Program-made: the position numbers and the translations under genes
The notes under the pieces: model-generated
Database searches by the model: none
What the model was told of the DNA's origin: nothing
Seen by the model: only the letters and a program-made list of their open reading frames with translations
Assembly (NCBI RefSeq): GCF_009753675.1
Contig: NZ_WQLV01000002.1
Span: 124,001 to 188,000, forward strand
Length of the DNA: 64,000 nt
Reading direction: 5' to 3'
Source of the DNA: Parasedimentitalea huanghaiensis
GTDB lineage: Bacteria > Pseudomonadota > Alphaproteobacteria > Rhodobacterales > Rhodobacteraceae
Shown here: positions 1-8,987 of the stretch, in pieces
How the letters are laid out: the number at the start of each line of letters is the position of its first letter
Position numbering within the stretch: position 1 is the stretch's first letter

Positions 1-1223
1 AATTTGACCGTTCCATCTGCCAGCCAGTCATCAAACACGTCCAGTGCTTGGGCCGTGAAAGCCGCGTCATTGATGTGGCAATCCAGCTTGGTCAGAGCCA
101 CATTTTCTGGGCATCGCGCCGTAATTTCATCACAGAAAGCGGCCAGTCCTTCCGCATCATGCAGGTCTCCACCGGGGCGGTCCCACTCGTTGCAGCCATG
201 TTGCGGCAACAGCAAGGCAACGGGCGCTGTCGCGCTGGACAGCTTGTCACAGATCGAGCGCGCCACCTGTCGGCGTTCGTCAGCATCCAACACGGCCGAG
301 GTTAGCAACCTGTTGTGGGCATGGGTGGGACGGTCGGCGAGCGCCGGTGGAGTCGGCTGCCAGCCAACAATGTCGATGAGGTCGTAACAACCCGGAGCCA
401 CCAGTTGTGGCGTTCCTGATCTACCCGCGTTGGTCATCCGGTCAGCCCCGGCGGACAACCCACCAAACATGTGGTTTGACACCTCTTGAGGTGCGAAGTC
501 GAACACAGCGGCAAAGGCGCCTTCTGCCGCGAGACTTTCAAACGCCCGACCGCCCATGCCAGTGGCGTGAAATACCGCAACTTCGAATCCGCGTTCTTCC
601 AACGCCGGCTTCAGGTCGACCATGTAGCGCAAAACGGTTTTACCAAAGGATGTCATACCGATCAGCGGGCGGTCGGGTTTTGGCGATTCCACCGCGCGCG
701 CTGCGCCCAGCACCGCGCCGGCGGCCTGCGACAGCGAGGCTTTGCAGATGGAGTTCAGCCCATAGAGCCCGCCAGCCCAGAGGATCATCTGCACATCGCT
801 GGGCAGACGTTCGGGTGGGATCAACGAAGAGAAGGAAACTGTGGAGACAACGTATTTTGGCACTCCAACCGGCAGCGCCGCGCAAAGATCCAGCGCCAGA
901 TCGGTGCCCATAGTGCCACCCAGAACGATCACGCCATCTATGCGCCCATCGCGGTACAGCTCCAGCGCCTTGGGAGCAGAGCCACGCGCCATGATCTGCA
1001 TCGCGGTGTTTTCATCTCCAGAGTCGATGGCCTCTTGAATGGAGCTGCCACCCGCCTCAGCCACCTGATGTTTGCTGACATCCGTTGGCTGGCTTGGATC
1101 TCCCAACACGCTGACATCCATGGTCAGCACCTTGCCCCCCTGCCCGCGGATCACACCCGCCAGATAGCCAAGTTCTTCATCTTTGGTGTCATAGGTTCCG
1201 GCGACCAGAATTGTCTTGCTCAT
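1..1223 (-). CDS. Tm-1-like ATP-binding domain (UPF0261) protein, 3' end cut by window edge
   Basis: From an ATG at 1223 the minus strand stays open for 407 codons to the window edge, so only the extreme C-terminus is missing (relatives are about 400 residues). The N-terminus ILVAGTYDTKDEEL and the glycine-rich VILGGTMGTDLAL stretch are typical of the UPF0261 family, which resembles the ATP-binding N-terminal domain of tomato Tm-1. The bacterial substrate is not known to me. Its start overlaps the aldehyde dehydrogenase stop (ATGA), so the two are co-translated at the end of the tctCBA-ALDH operon. A role in catabolism of the transported compound is inferred from context only. Confidence 0.85.
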   Translation of the reverse strand, partial: MSKTILVAGTYDTKDEELGYLAGVIRGQGGKVLTMDVSVLGDPSQPTDVSKHQVAEAGGSSIQEAIDSGDENTAMQIMARGSAPKALELYRDGRIDGVIVLGGTMGTDLALDLCAALPVGVPKYVVSTVSFSSLIPPERLPSDVQMILWAGGLYGLNSICKASLSQAAGAVLGAARAVESPKPDRPLIGMTSFGKTVLRYMVDLKPALEERGFEVAVFHATGMGGRAFESLAAEGAFAAVFDFAPQEVSNHMFGGLSAGADRMTNAGRSGTPQLVAPGCYDLIDIVGWQPTPPALADRPTHAHNRLLTSAVLDADERRQVARSICDKLSSATAPVALLLPQHGCNEWDRPGGDLHDAEGLAAFCDEITARCPENVALTKLDCHINDAAFTAQALDVFDDWLADGTVK

Positions 1224-2704
1224 AGCTGTATCCACGCGGTTTTCAGATCTACGTATTTGTCGAGGGCATGCAGCGATTTGTCATGGCCGTTGCCCGACTG
1301 GCCGACCCCGCCCAGCGGCACGGTATTATCTGCGCCGCCATAAGTGTTCACATGTACCACCCCGGCGCGGATGCCTGCGACCATACGGTGGGCACGGCTG
1401 AGGTCGGCAGTCCAGACCCCTGAAGCCAGTCCAAAATCAGTGGCATTGGCCAATGTTAGGGCCTGTTCTTCACTCTCAAATTTAGTCACAGAAAGCACCG
1501 GTCCAAAGACCTCGCGCTGGAACAGAGCATGTTCTTGCGCCACATGGGTCACAATGGTTGGCGCCATATAGGTGCCCCCGGTGTCTTGCAGGATGCGGGT
1601 GCCCCCGGTGATCACCTGCCCGCCCTCGGCGCGGGCCATATCCATAAAGGACAGATTGCGGTGCAGCTGGTCCTCGGAATTCACCGCACCAATTTGGGTA
1701 TTCAGGTCCAGCGGATCGCCTACCCGCAGCGCCTCAGCCTCACCCTTGAGCATTTCGACAAATTCGTCGTGGATGGAGGCCTCGACCAACAGGCGCGATC
1801 CAGCAACGCAAACCTGCCCTGAATTGCGGAATATGCCCGCTGCCGAGACCTTGGCGGCCTTGGCCAGATCCGGTGCGTCGGCAAAGACGATATTGGGGGA
1901 TTTACCGCCCAGCTCCAGATAACATCGCTTCAGGTTCGAGGCAGCGGAAGCCTCGAGCAAGCGACGCCCGGTTGTGCCTGAACCGGTGAAGGTCAGGACA
2001 TCAACGCCCATGGATTTGGACAGGGCTGCGCCGGTTTCGACACCGCTGCCCGTGACGACGTTCAACACACCGTCAGGCAATCCACATTCCGAGCAAATCT
2101 CTGCCAGACGCAACAAGGTGAGCGAGGCCGTTTCGGCCGGTTTCAGTACCACCGAATTGCCCATCGCCAATGCCGGGGCAAGCTTCCAGGCGCCGATCAT
2201 CAGGGGGAAGTTCCACGGCACAATCGCCCCCACCACCCCGACTGGCGCGCGGTGCACAAGGCCCAGAACATCGGGCGCGGTCGGGGCGATCTCGCCGCCC
2301 ACTTTATCCAGTGCCTCGGCATAGTAGCGGAAGGTTCCGGCGGCGGATCCCGGTTCGGCCTTGAAGGCCATGTTAAACTCTGTGCCGTTGTCCAGCACGC
2401 CCAGCACAGCCAGTTCCATCGCCTCAGCCTCGATCCGGTTGGCGATGGCGTGCAGCACCTTCTTCCGTGCGGCGGGGGACTGTTTGGACCAGCGGCCATC
2501 GTGGAATGCCCGCCGCGCCGAAGCGACAGCGTTCTCCACATCTGTTGCAGACGCGCCCTGCAGCGTGGTTAGAACAGATCCGTCAATCGGCGAAGTAACT
2601 TGGAGTGGCGCGCCCGAACCTGCTTGCCCCTTCCCTTCAAGAAAGAGCTTTTGCGGCGCAACATCAGCCCGCCGAAGTTTGTTGATGAGGTTTTGGTCTG
2701 CCAT
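1220..2704 (-). CDS. NAD(P)-dependent aldehyde dehydrogenase
   Basis: A 494-residue ALDH superfamily enzyme that oxidises an aldehyde to a carboxylate. Seen: PWNFP with Asn165, the general base Glu264 in LELGGKSPN, and the nucleophile Cys299 in NSGQVCVAGSR. Length matches the family. The start at 2704 is supported by a strong AAGGAGG Shine-Dalgarno, which lies inside the 3' end of tctA. It is co-transcribed with tctCBA and the UPF0261 gene. The substrate is unknown; context suggests an aldehyde derived from the compound imported by the Tct system or made in the neighbouring P450/ligase cluster. Confidence 0.95.
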   Translation of the reverse strand: MADQNLINKLRRADVAPQKLFLEGKGQAGSGAPLQVTSPIDGSVLTTLQGASATDVENAVASARRAFHDGRWSKQSPAARKKVLHAIANRIEAEAMELAVLGVLDNGTEFNMAFKAEPGSAAGTFRYYAEALDKVGGEIAPTAPDVLGLVHRAPVGVVGAIVPWNFPLMIGAWKLAPALAMGNSVVLKPAETASLTLLRLAEICSECGLPDGVLNVVTGSGVETGAALSKSMGVDVLTFTGSGTTGRRLLEASAASNLKRCYLELGGKSPNIVFADAPDLAKAAKVSAAGIFRNSGQVCVAGSRLLVEASIHDEFVEMLKGEAEALRVGDPLDLNTQIGAVNSEDQLHRNLSFMDMARAEGGQVITGGTRILQDTGGTYMAPTIVTHVAQEHALFQREVFGPVLSVTKFESEEQALTLANATDFGLASGVWTADLSRAHRMVAGIRAGVVHVNTYGGADNTVPLGGVGQSGNGHDKSLHALDKYVDLKTAWIQL

Positions 2705-4188
2705 TCGGCCTCCTTGCGTTCCTTGCGGTCCTTCAACACGCGGATGGTATGGGCCACCAGAACGATAACGATGATGAGAAACAGGATGAACGCAACTGGG
2801 CGGTCAATGAAGTCCAGTGGTTCTTTCACGCGGGCCATGCCAGCCCGTAATTTGACTTCCATGATCCCGCCCAAAACCATGCCCAGAATGATCGGCACCG
2901 CAGGCAAGGATAGCCGTTTCAGGATATATCCAATCATGCCAAAGGCAGCGGCCATGACACAGTCGGTGGCCGAATTACGCAGGCTATAGACCCCGACAAA
3001 ACTGAGGGTCAGGATACAGACGCCAAGGAAACGGTTGGGGATCTTTACCACTTTGATCAGCGATTTAGTCGCCATCAACAGGAATATCAGCACCAACACA
3101 TTCAGGATCAGCAGGGCCAGATACAGCGCCACCACAAAATCCATGCGGTTCTGAAACAAGGCCGGACCCGGCACCACGTTGTGCACGTAGAACACCGACA
3201 GCATCATCGCGGTCAGCGCCTCACCGGGAATGCCCAGCGCGAGCAGCGGTACCATGGCGGCCGCAGGTACCGCGTTGTTGGCCGTCTCAGCCGCGATCAG
3301 GCCTTCGGAGGAGCCATTGCCAAAATCCTGTGGCCGTTTGGAGGTTTTCTGAGCGTAGGTATAGGACATGAACTGGGCGGTGAATTCTCCTACGCCCGGA
3401 ATCATCCCCATCAGCACACCAAAGCTGGCCGACACGGTTGCGATCCGCGGGTGACGAGACAGTTCACGCAGTCCCTGGAACATACCGCCGCGCAGTTTGG
3501 TGAGATGCACCTTCTCGTCTTCATCCATCAGCAGAACAAAGGCTTGGGACAGGGCAAACAGACCCAGCACCACCACAATCAGGTTAATACCACTGCCCAG
3601 GAAATCCTGATCAAAGGTATAGCGTTGCGAGTATTTCACCGGTTCCAGCCCGATGGTCTGGATAAAGATACCAAAGGCCGCCAATGCGCCGGCAATCAAT
3701 GCCTGGCCACGGTGGGCCACCACCACCAGAATGATCCCCAACAGCGCCGCGAGGAAGATTTCACGCGAGCCAAACAGGGGGGCCACCTTGGCCAGCAAGG
3801 GGGCAAACAGGATCAGGCAGACCACTGAGAACACGCCGCCATAGAAGCTGGCCGAGTAAGCCAACGACAACGCGCGCCGCGGTTCACCCCGTGCGGTCAT
3901 CGGGTAGCCATCATAGGTGGTTAGCGCGTTCACTGCGGTACCGGGCGTATTGATCAGGATCGCCGGTATCGCGCCGCCATACATCGAAGATCCATAAATC
4001 CCCAGCAGCACGGTCAGACCAACAATCGGGTCCATCGAAAACGTGGCAGGAAGCAGGATGGCAATGGCCACCGCCGGTCCAACGCCTGGGATGGCGCCAA
4101 TCAGCACCCCTCCGACCGAACCAGCCAGTAACGCCAGCGCCACGTCCCAACGCATGAGAATTTCGAAAGCGGAAAGAATAAGATCCAT
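2569..4188 (-). CDS. tctA: Tripartite tricarboxylate transporter large permease TctA
   Basis: A 539-residue inner-membrane protein of the TctA family, the large subunit of a sodium-coupled secondary transporter that works with a periplasmic binding protein. Seen: two family repeats around IGAIPGVGPAVAIAILLP (about residues 31-48) and GMIPGVGEFTAQFMSY, with many hydrophobic segments. It starts one base inside the tctB stop (TGATG). Oddity: the last 45 codons run 136 bases into the aldehyde dehydrogenase gene in another frame, giving a basic, non-hydrophobic tail. The family's usual length of about 500 suggests that the original stop was lost and the tail is an accidental extension. Confidence 0.95.
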   Translation of the reverse strand: MDLILSAFEILMRWDVALALLAGSVGGVLIGAIPGVGPAVAIAILLPATFSMDPIVGLTVLLGIYGSSMYGGAIPAILINTPGTAVNALTTYDGYPMTARGEPRRALSLAYSASFYGGVFSVVCLILFAPLLAKVAPLFGSREIFLAALLGIILVVVAHRGQALIAGALAAFGIFIQTIGLEPVKYSQRYTFDQDFLGSGINLIVVVLGLFALSQAFVLLMDEDEKVHLTKLRGGMFQGLRELSRHPRIATVSASFGVLMGMIPGVGEFTAQFMSYTYAQKTSKRPQDFGNGSSEGLIAAETANNAVPAAAMVPLLALGIPGEALTAMMLSVFYVHNVVPGPALFQNRMDFVVALYLALLILNVLVLIFLLMATKSLIKVVKIPNRFLGVCILTLSFVGVYSLRNSATDCVMAAAFGMIGYILKRLSLPAVPIILGMVLGGIMEVKLRAGMARVKEPLDFIDRPVAFILFLIIVIVLVAHTIRVLKDRKERKEAEWQTKTSSTNFGGLMLRRKSSFLKGRGKQVRARHSKLLRRLTDLF

Positions 4189-4718
4189 CAGAGATACAGT
4201 ATAAAGAAGCTGCGCAGAGCGCCGGGAAGATACTCATAGATCGCGCCGCCGGGGATTTTGACGCCCAACAGGCTCTTGAACAGCACCACAGTCAGCAGTG
4301 CAAAGCCGAGGCTCAGCCCCATCATCAAGCGGCCGCGATAGCCCATGCGCCAGCTTAGTGCCGGAACAAAAGCCAGTGTCACTGGCAGATACCCAAGCAG
4401 TGGCACTGCCAGGACATAGGCCATGAACCACAGCACATATTCGAGAACCTTGCCCCAGTTGCGCACTTCGTGCATGTCATAGCGGCTGACCCGGCGCCAA
4501 GGCAGCAGGTACAGATGCAAGCCACCCATGAGCAGCATGCCCCCCAATCCAACTGCTGGCCAAAACCGAGGCTGGGCTACAAACTTTGTTTTTTCAACCC
4601 ATCGGGTTTGACCCGTGATCTGGCTGAGCAGCAGCAGGGCAATAACCACAAAGGCCAGGGCAAAAACCAGCTGTCCGCGTCGGGGTCCGACAAATCGGTG
4701 TTCACGTTCTGAGGGCAT
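4188..4718 (-). CDS. tctB: Tripartite tricarboxylate transporter small permease TctB
   Basis: A 176-residue protein with four predicted membrane spans, the length and topology of TctB, the small membrane subunit that pairs with TctA. The hydrophobic segments lie at roughly residues 16-34, 54-72, 92-108 and 124-150. It lies between tctC and tctA and overlaps tctA by one base, so translation is coupled. TctB proteins are poorly conserved, so the call rests partly on position in the operon. Confidence 0.88.
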   Translation of the reverse strand: MPSEREHRFVGPRRGQLVFALAFVVIALLLLSQITGQTRWVEKTKFVAQPRFWPAVGLGGMLLMGGLHLYLLPWRRVSRYDMHEVRNWGKVLEYVLWFMAYVLAVPLLGYLPVTLAFVPALSWRMGYRGRLMMGLSLGFALLTVVLFKSLLGVKIPGGAIYEYLPGALRSFFILYL

Positions 4719-4745
4719 GTCAGGGATCTATCGTACAGTGTGGGC

Positions 4746-4770
4746 GGGCCAGAAGATGCACCTCTGGCCC
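4746..4770 (-). terminator. Hairpin between tctC and tctB
   Basis: GGGCCAGA and TCTGGCCC form a perfect 8-bp stem with a 9-base loop just after the tctC stop. There is no long U run, so it is more likely a partial terminator or mRNA-stabilising hairpin that keeps the binding protein in excess over the permease. Confidence 0.5.
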
Positions 4771-4779
4771 TGCCGTTGA

Positions 4780-5724
4780 TTACTGGAGCAGTTCGCCGAT
4801 ACGGGCGATGGTATCGATGTCGGCGGCCACACGAGTTGCCGATTCATCCGCACCCTGCCAGTAGACCAGCGCGCCGGTTTCCTTGGCAACGGCCTGGGCA
4901 CGGTCGCTCATCACGGTTTTCTGTGCCACAGCGATGATTTTCTCGCGGACGTCCTGTGGGGTGTCCTTGGTCACAAACAGACCATTCCACAGTGCGATGT
5001 TCAGGCTATCGTCCAGCTCACCAATGGTGGGGGCGTCCGGCACCAGTGCGATACGTTCATCGGTGATCGAGACCAGAACTTTGACCTGATCCAGACAAGG
5101 CAGGATCAGCTGCAACGTGGTGTTGATCACATCGGCATCACCCGAGGCCAGCGTGTTGCAGTCCAGCGCGTCAAAGGCCGCATCCGATCCCCAGCTAAAC
5201 CCGGCATTGACCGCAAAGGCCTTGGTCACTTGGGTTGGGGTCAGAACATCGCCAAAGTGGCCCAGCGCCACGTCGTTGGATTTGGCGTGCTCAGCCAGTT
5301 CAGCCATTGATGAGTACGGCGCGTCGGCGCTGGTGGCGATGACAAATGGGTAGGTCAGGAAGATCCCAAGCGGATCGAACTTGGCCGGGGTCAGTGGTGG
5401 GATGTCGATCTGGTGGCCGACAACCGGCACACCAATCACAAACGACCCCACGGTGTAGCCATCCGCCGGTGCATTGGCGACTTCGATAGCGCCGGGGAAT
5501 GGACCACCACCTCCACCGGGTTTGTTCACAACTGCCGCTGCGACGCCGTATTCCTTTTGGAAGTCATCGGCGATCATCCGTGTCAGCACATCCTCTAGAT
5601 CACCGGGAGGCCACGGCACGATGAAGTTCACCGGCTTTTCAGGATATTCCGCTTGGGCCGCCCCAACGCTGAGTGCGATGGCTGCTGTGGCCAATGCGCC
5701 CTTGAACAGATTGCTCAGTTTCAT
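4780..5724 (-). CDS. tctC: Tripartite tricarboxylate transporter substrate-binding protein TctC (Bug family)
   Basis: Periplasmic extracytoplasmic solute receptor of the Bug/TctC family, 314 residues from the ATG at 5724. That start is preferred over one 31 codons upstream because it has GGGAGG at the right distance and begins a clear signal peptide (cleavage expected after AQA, before EYPEKPV). The mature N-terminus YPEKPVNFIVPWPPGD is typical of the family. It is the first gene of the tctCBA-ALDH-UPF0261 operon and diverges from an IclR regulator. The ligand cannot be read from sequence; most Bug proteins bind carboxylates. Confidence 0.94.
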   Translation of the reverse strand: MKLSNLFKGALATAAIALSVGAAQAEYPEKPVNFIVPWPPGDLEDVLTRMIADDFQKEYGVAAAVVNKPGGGGGPFPGAIEVANAPADGYTVGSFVIGVPVVGHQIDIPPLTPAKFDPLGIFLTYPFVIATSADAPYSSMAELAEHAKSNDVALGHFGDVLTPTQVTKAFAVNAGFSWGSDAAFDALDCNTLASGDADVINTTLQLILPCLDQVKVLVSITDERIALVPDAPTIGELDDSLNIALWNGLFVTKDTPQDVREKIIAVAQKTVMSDRAQAVAKETGALVYWQGADESATRVAADIDTIARIGELLQ

Positions 5725-5753
5725 GTGATCCTCCCAGATACATTTCAATAGCT

Positions 5754-5770
5754 GGTTCATTATTTGAACC
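5754..5770. promoter_or_regulatory. Candidate IclR operator in the tctC-IclR intergenic region
   Basis: GGTTCA and TGAACC form a perfect 6-bp inverted repeat with a 5-base spacer, followed at 5774 by a related GGTTTGAA half. It lies just upstream of tctC on the tctC promoter side. On the minus strand a TTGACA box sits upstream, near 5816. The position between divergent regulator and transporter genes suggests an IclR binding site; this is inferred. Confidence 0.45.
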
Positions 5771-5889
5771 GTTGGTTTGAATTTAGATTGACAGCCTACC
5801 CACTTATCTGTCAACAAAATTGCATCAACGGCGCATCTTTTTCCTGATGGGCCCTCCTAAGCACCCAGAAACGGAGCCCGTACAGCAAC

Positions 5890-6669
5890 ATGGGAACAGT
5901 ATCCAAAGCCCTGTCTTTGCTGACATATTTCAATCACGGCAGGACCGAAATCGGTCTCAGTGATCTGACTCGCCTATCCGCGATGAACAAGGCAACTGTC
6001 TATCGGTTGATGACGGAATTGACGGAATCAGGATTCGTTGAACAGGCAGGAAGTGACAGATCGTACCGGCTCGGCCCACAAGTTCTGCGTCTTGCCGCAC
6101 TGCGCGAAGCGGCCGTTCCCATCCTGTCGGTGTCGCGCCGGGTGTTGCGTGATCTGAGTGATGAAACTGGCGAAACCACCCACCTGTCACTTGTACAGGG
6201 CAGCCAGCTGAATTCGCTATCGCATGCCTATTCGCCACGCCATGCCACTAAGGTGATGATGGAAGACGCCGAGGTTCTGACCTATCATGGCACCGGATCA
6301 GGACTTGCAGTGCTGGCCTATGCCGCGCCTGATTTTATCACCCAAGTGCTGGCACAGCCTTTGCAAGCCCATACCGCGCAAACCGAAACCGACCCTGACC
6401 GGATCCGCAGCCAGATTGCATCCGTGCAGGCCTGTGGCATGGCCCAGTCGATTGGGGGGTTTGAGGCGGATGTGCATTCTCACGCGGTGCCGATATTTGG
6501 CCCCGACCAGCAGCCGATTGGGGCACTTGCTGTCGCCGCACCAGTGTCCCGCATGAGCGCAGAGCAAAAGCAGCTGATCCCAGAGGCCCTGTACCGCGCA
6601 GGTCAGACCCTAACCCATCGCATTGGTGGGTCTTCGCCCGCCAGCTATCCGCAAAACGCGCCGGGATGA
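5890..6669 (+). CDS. IclR family transcriptional regulator
   Basis: A 259-residue regulator with an N-terminal winged helix (about residues 3-60, including LSDLTRLSAMNKATVYRLM) and a C-terminal IclR effector-binding domain (about 75-245). GGAG lies 5' of the ATG. It is divergent from tctC and upstream of a class III aminotransferase, so it probably controls one or both, responding to the imported compound or a metabolite. Family membership is clear; the effector is unknown. Confidence 0.93.
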   Translation: MGTVSKALSLLTYFNHGRTEIGLSDLTRLSAMNKATVYRLMTELTESGFVEQAGSDRSYRLGPQVLRLAALREAAVPILSVSRRVLRDLSDETGETTHLSLVQGSQLNSLSHAYSPRHATKVMMEDAEVLTYHGTGSGLAVLAYAAPDFITQVLAQPLQAHTAQTETDPDRIRSQIASVQACGMAQSIGGFEADVHSHAVPIFGPDQQPIGALAVAAPVSRMSAEQKQLIPEALYRAGQTLTHRIGGSSPASYPQNAPG

Positions 6670-6730
6670 CCCGTCGCCCGCACAGATACCAACCCCCGCT
6701 ACAGCTGGGGGCCAGTCAGGAGCAAACCCG

Positions 6731-8086
6731 ATGAAAGATTCCAACTTCCTCAAGGAAATGAACGCCCGCTCGATATGGCATCCCATGACCCATCCGGCCG
6801 ACAGCCTTGCAAACCCGCCGGCCATCATCACTGGCGCCGCCGGCGTACGCATCACCGACATCGACGGCCATGAAACCGTTGATGCTGTTGGCGGGCTGTG
6901 GAACGTCAACCTTGGATTTTCTTGTCAGCCGATCAAAGACTCCATCGCTGCGCAGCTTGATGTTTTGCCCTATTACTCCACCTTTCGCGGCACCACCAAC
7001 GATCAGGTGATTCAGCTCGCCGAAGAGCTGCGTACCTTCTTTGAGCCAGATGGGCTGACTCGCGCCTTTTTCACTTCAGGCGGATCGGATTCGGTGGAAA
7101 CCGCGCTGCGACTGGCGCGCCAGTATCACAAGATCCGCGGGGAAGCCGGGCGCACCAAATTCCTGAGCTTGAAAAAGGGCTACCACGGCACCCACATGGG
7201 CGGCGCATCGGTCAACGGCAACGCCAACTTCCGCACTCAGTACGAGCCGCTGTTGCCCGGCTGCTTTCATATCCCCGCACCTTACACCTATCGCAACCCG
7301 TTTAACGAGAGCGACCCGGAGCGACTGGCGCAGCTGTGCCTTCAGGCCCTGGAAGACGAGATCGCCTTTCAGGGCGCCGGCACTATTGCTGCCTTTATCA
7401 TGGAACCCATTCTGGGGGCTGGTGGTGTGATCCCCCCTCATGCCAGTTTTATGCCTGGCGTACGTGAGATCTGTAGCCGTAATGGTATCCTACTGATTGC
7501 CGATGAGGTGATCACCGCTTTTGGTCGCACTGGCAGCTGGAGTGGCTCGCGTCACTGGGGCGTGCAGCCTGATTTCATGTGCACCGCCAAGGCGATCACC
7601 AATGGCTATTTCCCCTTTGGCGCGGTGATGATCGCCGAAGGCGTGGCAGAGGTGTTTGAAAACGATACCACAGGCAAGGCCGCAATCGGCCATGGCTATA
7701 CTTACTCCGGCCATCCGGTTGGCGCCGCTGCTGCACTGGCCTGCCTTGAGGAAACCAAACGCCTGAATGTACCGGACAATGCCGCTGCGCGCGGTACTCA
7801 GCTGTATCAGGGTCTGCTGGAGCTGCAAAAGAAATACAGCCTGATTGGTGATGTTCGTGGCGGACATGGATTGATGTGCGCCATGGAGCTGGTCTCAGAC
7901 CAGGCCAGCAAAACCCCTATCGACAAGAAAACCATCGGTGCGCTTCAGGAAGCAACCTATCAAGCCGGTGCAATGGTGCGGGTTTCGGGGCCCAACATCA
8001 TCCTGTCACCGCCCTTGGTGCTGACTGAGAGTGACGCCAATGTCATTCTCACAGCGCTGGACGCCGGCTTTGCCGCTGTTGCCTGA
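6731..8086 (+). CDS. PLP-dependent class III aminotransferase (omega-amino acid type)
   Basis: A 451-residue fold-type I aminotransferase. Seen: the PLP-binding TSGGSDSVETALRLAR (about 115-130), Asp258 in LIADEVITAFGRTG, and the Schiff-base lysine Lys287 in TAKAITNGYFP. The start at 6731 is chosen because AGGAG precedes it and the protein then begins at the normal family position; an in-frame start 36 codons upstream would overlap the IclR 3' end. Such enzymes usually move an amino group from an omega-amino acid or amine to pyruvate. Its place beside the tct/ALDH operon and the glutamyl-ligase cluster suggests it deaminates an intermediate of the same route. Confidence 0.93.
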   Translation: MKDSNFLKEMNARSIWHPMTHPADSLANPPAIITGAAGVRITDIDGHETVDAVGGLWNVNLGFSCQPIKDSIAAQLDVLPYYSTFRGTTNDQVIQLAEELRTFFEPDGLTRAFFTSGGSDSVETALRLARQYHKIRGEAGRTKFLSLKKGYHGTHMGGASVNGNANFRTQYEPLLPGCFHIPAPYTYRNPFNESDPERLAQLCLQALEDEIAFQGAGTIAAFIMEPILGAGGVIPPHASFMPGVREICSRNGILLIADEVITAFGRTGSWSGSRHWGVQPDFMCTAKAITNGYFPFGAVMIAEGVAEVFENDTTGKAAIGHGYTYSGHPVGAAAALACLEETKRLNVPDNAAARGTQLYQGLLELQKKYSLIGDVRGGHGLMCAMELVSDQASKTPIDKKTIGALQEATYQAGAMVRVSGPNIILSPPLVLTESDANVILTALDAGFAAVA

Positions 8087-8143
8087 CCTTTCAGTAGGCC
8101 ACAACCGCGCCCGTCCGTAGGGGGGGCGCCACCAGATACCATG

Positions 8144-8198
8144 GCGGGCCCGAAGCATGCTTCGGGCCCGCGCTGTTCATCGCGCCGCTGCGCGGCGC
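8144..8198. terminator. Perfect 28-bp palindrome and second hairpin between convergent genes
   Basis: Positions 8144-8171 are a perfect 14+14 palindrome (left half GCGGGCCCGAAGCA). It is followed at 8182-8198 by GCGCCGC-TGC-GCGGCGC. They lie between the convergent ends of the aminotransferase (8086) and the membrane protein gene (8231), where a bidirectional terminator is expected. No T-tract is present. Confidence 0.55.
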
Positions 8199-8230
8199 AG
8201 AGGTGAAGGACTGTCAGGTCCCGACGGACA

Positions 8231-8626
8231 TCAATTCTGGGATCCATCGCGGCGCCACAGCCCGAAAAGTGCGAGCCAATAGCCTGCAAACAGAGCCACT
8301 TGGATCCAATATGGCATCGTACTTTGGTCTGGCGTTAAAACCTCAGCCAAGGCTTCGGAAAGGTTGACCGAAGACAATCCAAGAATCGTCACCCCCATGA
8401 CCACCAGCGCAGTTGGCACCGCGTCGCGGCGACGCGCAGCTTGATAGAACAGCGCGACATAAGCCAGCACCGCAAAGCTGATGATCTTGTCCTTGTAGCC
8501 ATAAAACGGGGTGTCGTAATACACGAACAGCAGTGGATACTTCAACCCAAAGAAATGCGCCGCTGCCATACAGCAGAAATACAAAGCACCTGCCATAAAG
8601 GCGATACGTGTCAGAGAGGAGTTCAT
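8231..8626 (-). CDS. Small membrane protein of unknown function
   Basis: A 131-residue protein with four hydrophobic segments (about residues 7-25, 47-64, 71-89 and 105-124) and charged ends. The start at 8626 is chosen because the longer frame to 8713 would run into the ferredoxin gene, whereas this one leaves a 34-base gap; its ribosome site is weak. It lies last in a minus-strand run P450, glutamyl ligase, ferredoxin, this gene. I do not recognise the family. It could be a membrane component or transport aid for that pathway, but nothing in the sequence shows it. Confidence 0.65.
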   Translation of the reverse strand: MNSSLTRIAFMAGALYFCCMAAAHFFGLKYPLLFVYYDTPFYGYKDKIISFAVLAYVALFYQAARRRDAVPTALVVMGVTILGLSSVNLSEALAEVLTPDQSTMPYWIQVALFAGYWLALFGLWRRDGSQN

Positions 8627-8660
8627 GGGGATGATTGCCTTGAAGGGTTTGTAATTCGTG

Positions 8661-8975
8661 TCACGCCTCTGGCACAGCCAGAACCAACCCGTCCAGATCG
8701 GGGTGGGCTTCAATCTGACAGCTCAACCGGCTGTTGCTGCGGCGGTCTCCGTCGGCCATGTCCAGCATGGCGTCCTCAAAATCACCAACCTCACCGGTTT
8801 TGTCCGCCCATGCATCGTCAACATAAACGTGGCATGTGGCGCAGCTAAGCGTGCCGCCACATTCGCCCACCACCCCTTGCACATTTTGTGCGACAGCCGC
8901 CTCCATCAGATTTTGGCCATAGTCGATTGTTGCCGCAACGGCAGAGCCGTCCGGCAGGTTCCAGGTCACTTTCAT
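8661..8975 (-). CDS. 2Fe-2S ferredoxin (adrenodoxin/putidaredoxin type)
   Basis: A 104-residue ferredoxin. The cluster ligands are Cys39, Cys45, Cys48 and Cys86, the CX5CX2C...C pattern of ferredoxins that feed electrons to bacterial P450s. The downstream acidic stretch (GEVGDFEDAMLDM) resembles the partner-docking helix of that class. It is 12 bases from the glutamyl-ligase gene, with the P450 next. The inferred job is electron transfer to that P450. No dedicated ferredoxin reductase gene is visible nearby, so a reductase from elsewhere must serve. Confidence 0.94.
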   Translation of the reverse strand: MKVTWNLPDGSAVAATIDYGQNLMEAAVAQNVQGVVGECGGTLSCATCHVYVDDAWADKTGEVGDFEDAMLDMADGDRRSNSRLSCQIEAHPDLDGLVLAVPEA

Positions 8976-8987
8976 GTGGCTTACTCC

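Noticed and set aside
407-1343. Long plus-strand open frames over the UPF0261 gene
   Set aside because: They are antisense to a clear protein family match on the minus strand and have no family character or ribosome site.
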